DNA of 36,403 nt from an uncultured Bacteroidales bacterium (GTDB taxonomy: Bacteria > Bacteroidota > Bacteroidia > Bacteroidales > FEN-979), in contig CAIYUC010000219.1 in NCBI GenBank assembly GCA_903929315.1, forward strand, positions 1 to 36,403, written 5' to 3'. Made by a program: the position numbers and the translations under genes. The notes beneath the pieces are model-generated. The model was not told where the DNA came from and searched no databases. It saw nothing but the letters and a program-made list of their open reading frames with translations. Below are positions 36,287 through 36,403 of this stretch, in pieces (positions within the stretch are counted from its first letter, which is position 1; each line of letters starts with the position of its first letter).

Positions 36287-36403
36287 AAATAATTCGTAAA
36301 CCCTTACTACCTTTGATATTGATCATGATAAACAGATTCACCCAATAGATGAACGGATTAGCATACGATTTTACCGATAAACAGGTGTCCCCTTGGGGCG
36401 GTC
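36287..36403. other. Right edge, unassigned
   Basis: No gene can be supported. A CCCCTTGGGG core sits near 36389-36398, and CTGTTTATC-type words repeat on the minus strand (near 36330 and 36375). Confidence 0.4.

Overview
The window looks like a chromosomal segment of an uncultured Bacteroidetes (Bacteroidota) bacterium. The evidence is: secreted giants with C-terminal type IX secretion (T9SS) sorting domains; SBBP, PKD-like and FISUMP repeat architectures typical of that phylum; several matches to the phylum's promoter pattern (TTG, 19-21 bases, TAnnTTTG); and a Bacteroidetes-type Arm-domain integrase remnant. No tRNA, rRNA or CRISPR array was recognised.

Left and centre (1-27.9 kb) hold cell-surface and secreted proteins. 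A minus-strand SBBP/Ig-like/FISUMP protein runs off the left edge (1-4488). Next comes a stand-alone C-terminal piece of a phenylalanine-4-hydroxylase-like protein (4557-5273). A 3514-residue plus-strand adhesin-like protein follows (5384-15928), with beta-helix regions, fibronectin-like modules, 20 PKD-like repeats and a T9SS tail. Then come a START-domain protein (15940-16572), a secreted TPR protein (16811-18766), a T9SS LamG-like protein (19018-19989), and a second giant with 13 PKD-like repeats and a FISUMP tail (20443-26079). Three small proteins close the block: a Lys/Pro-rich secreted protein, a secreted protein with four PVTPKEADFDE-like motifs, and an unidentified 112-residue protein.

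The right part (28.4-36.4 kb) is accessory DNA. It begins with a compact restriction-modification locus: a TSPPY-type DNA methyltransferase (28382-29188), a convergent gene of unknown family that is the best candidate for the nuclease (29181-30251), and an XRE controller (C) gene (30226-30450). The controller promoter carries two C-box operators and would give a nearly leaderless transcript. The candidate nuclease has DHH-phosphoesterase-like spacing of Asp and His residues instead of an obvious PD-(D/E)XK motif. Next is a scar of an older mobile element: the N-terminal arm of a tyrosine recombinase fused out of frame to the C-terminal end of a VapE/VirE-like protein. Then comes a complete IS21-family element (31915-34551) with 23-bp terminal iterons and a 40-bp palindrome before istA. 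The right tip of this IS supplies the stop codon of an AT-rich TPR gene (34547-36169) that also lacks an ATG start.

The observations most worth following are the C-regulated restriction-modification locus with its unassigned nuclease candidate, the clustered 7-bp tandem arrays inside the coding sequence of the first giant gene, the IS/TPR junction without a target duplication, and the small PVTPKEADFDE repeat protein.
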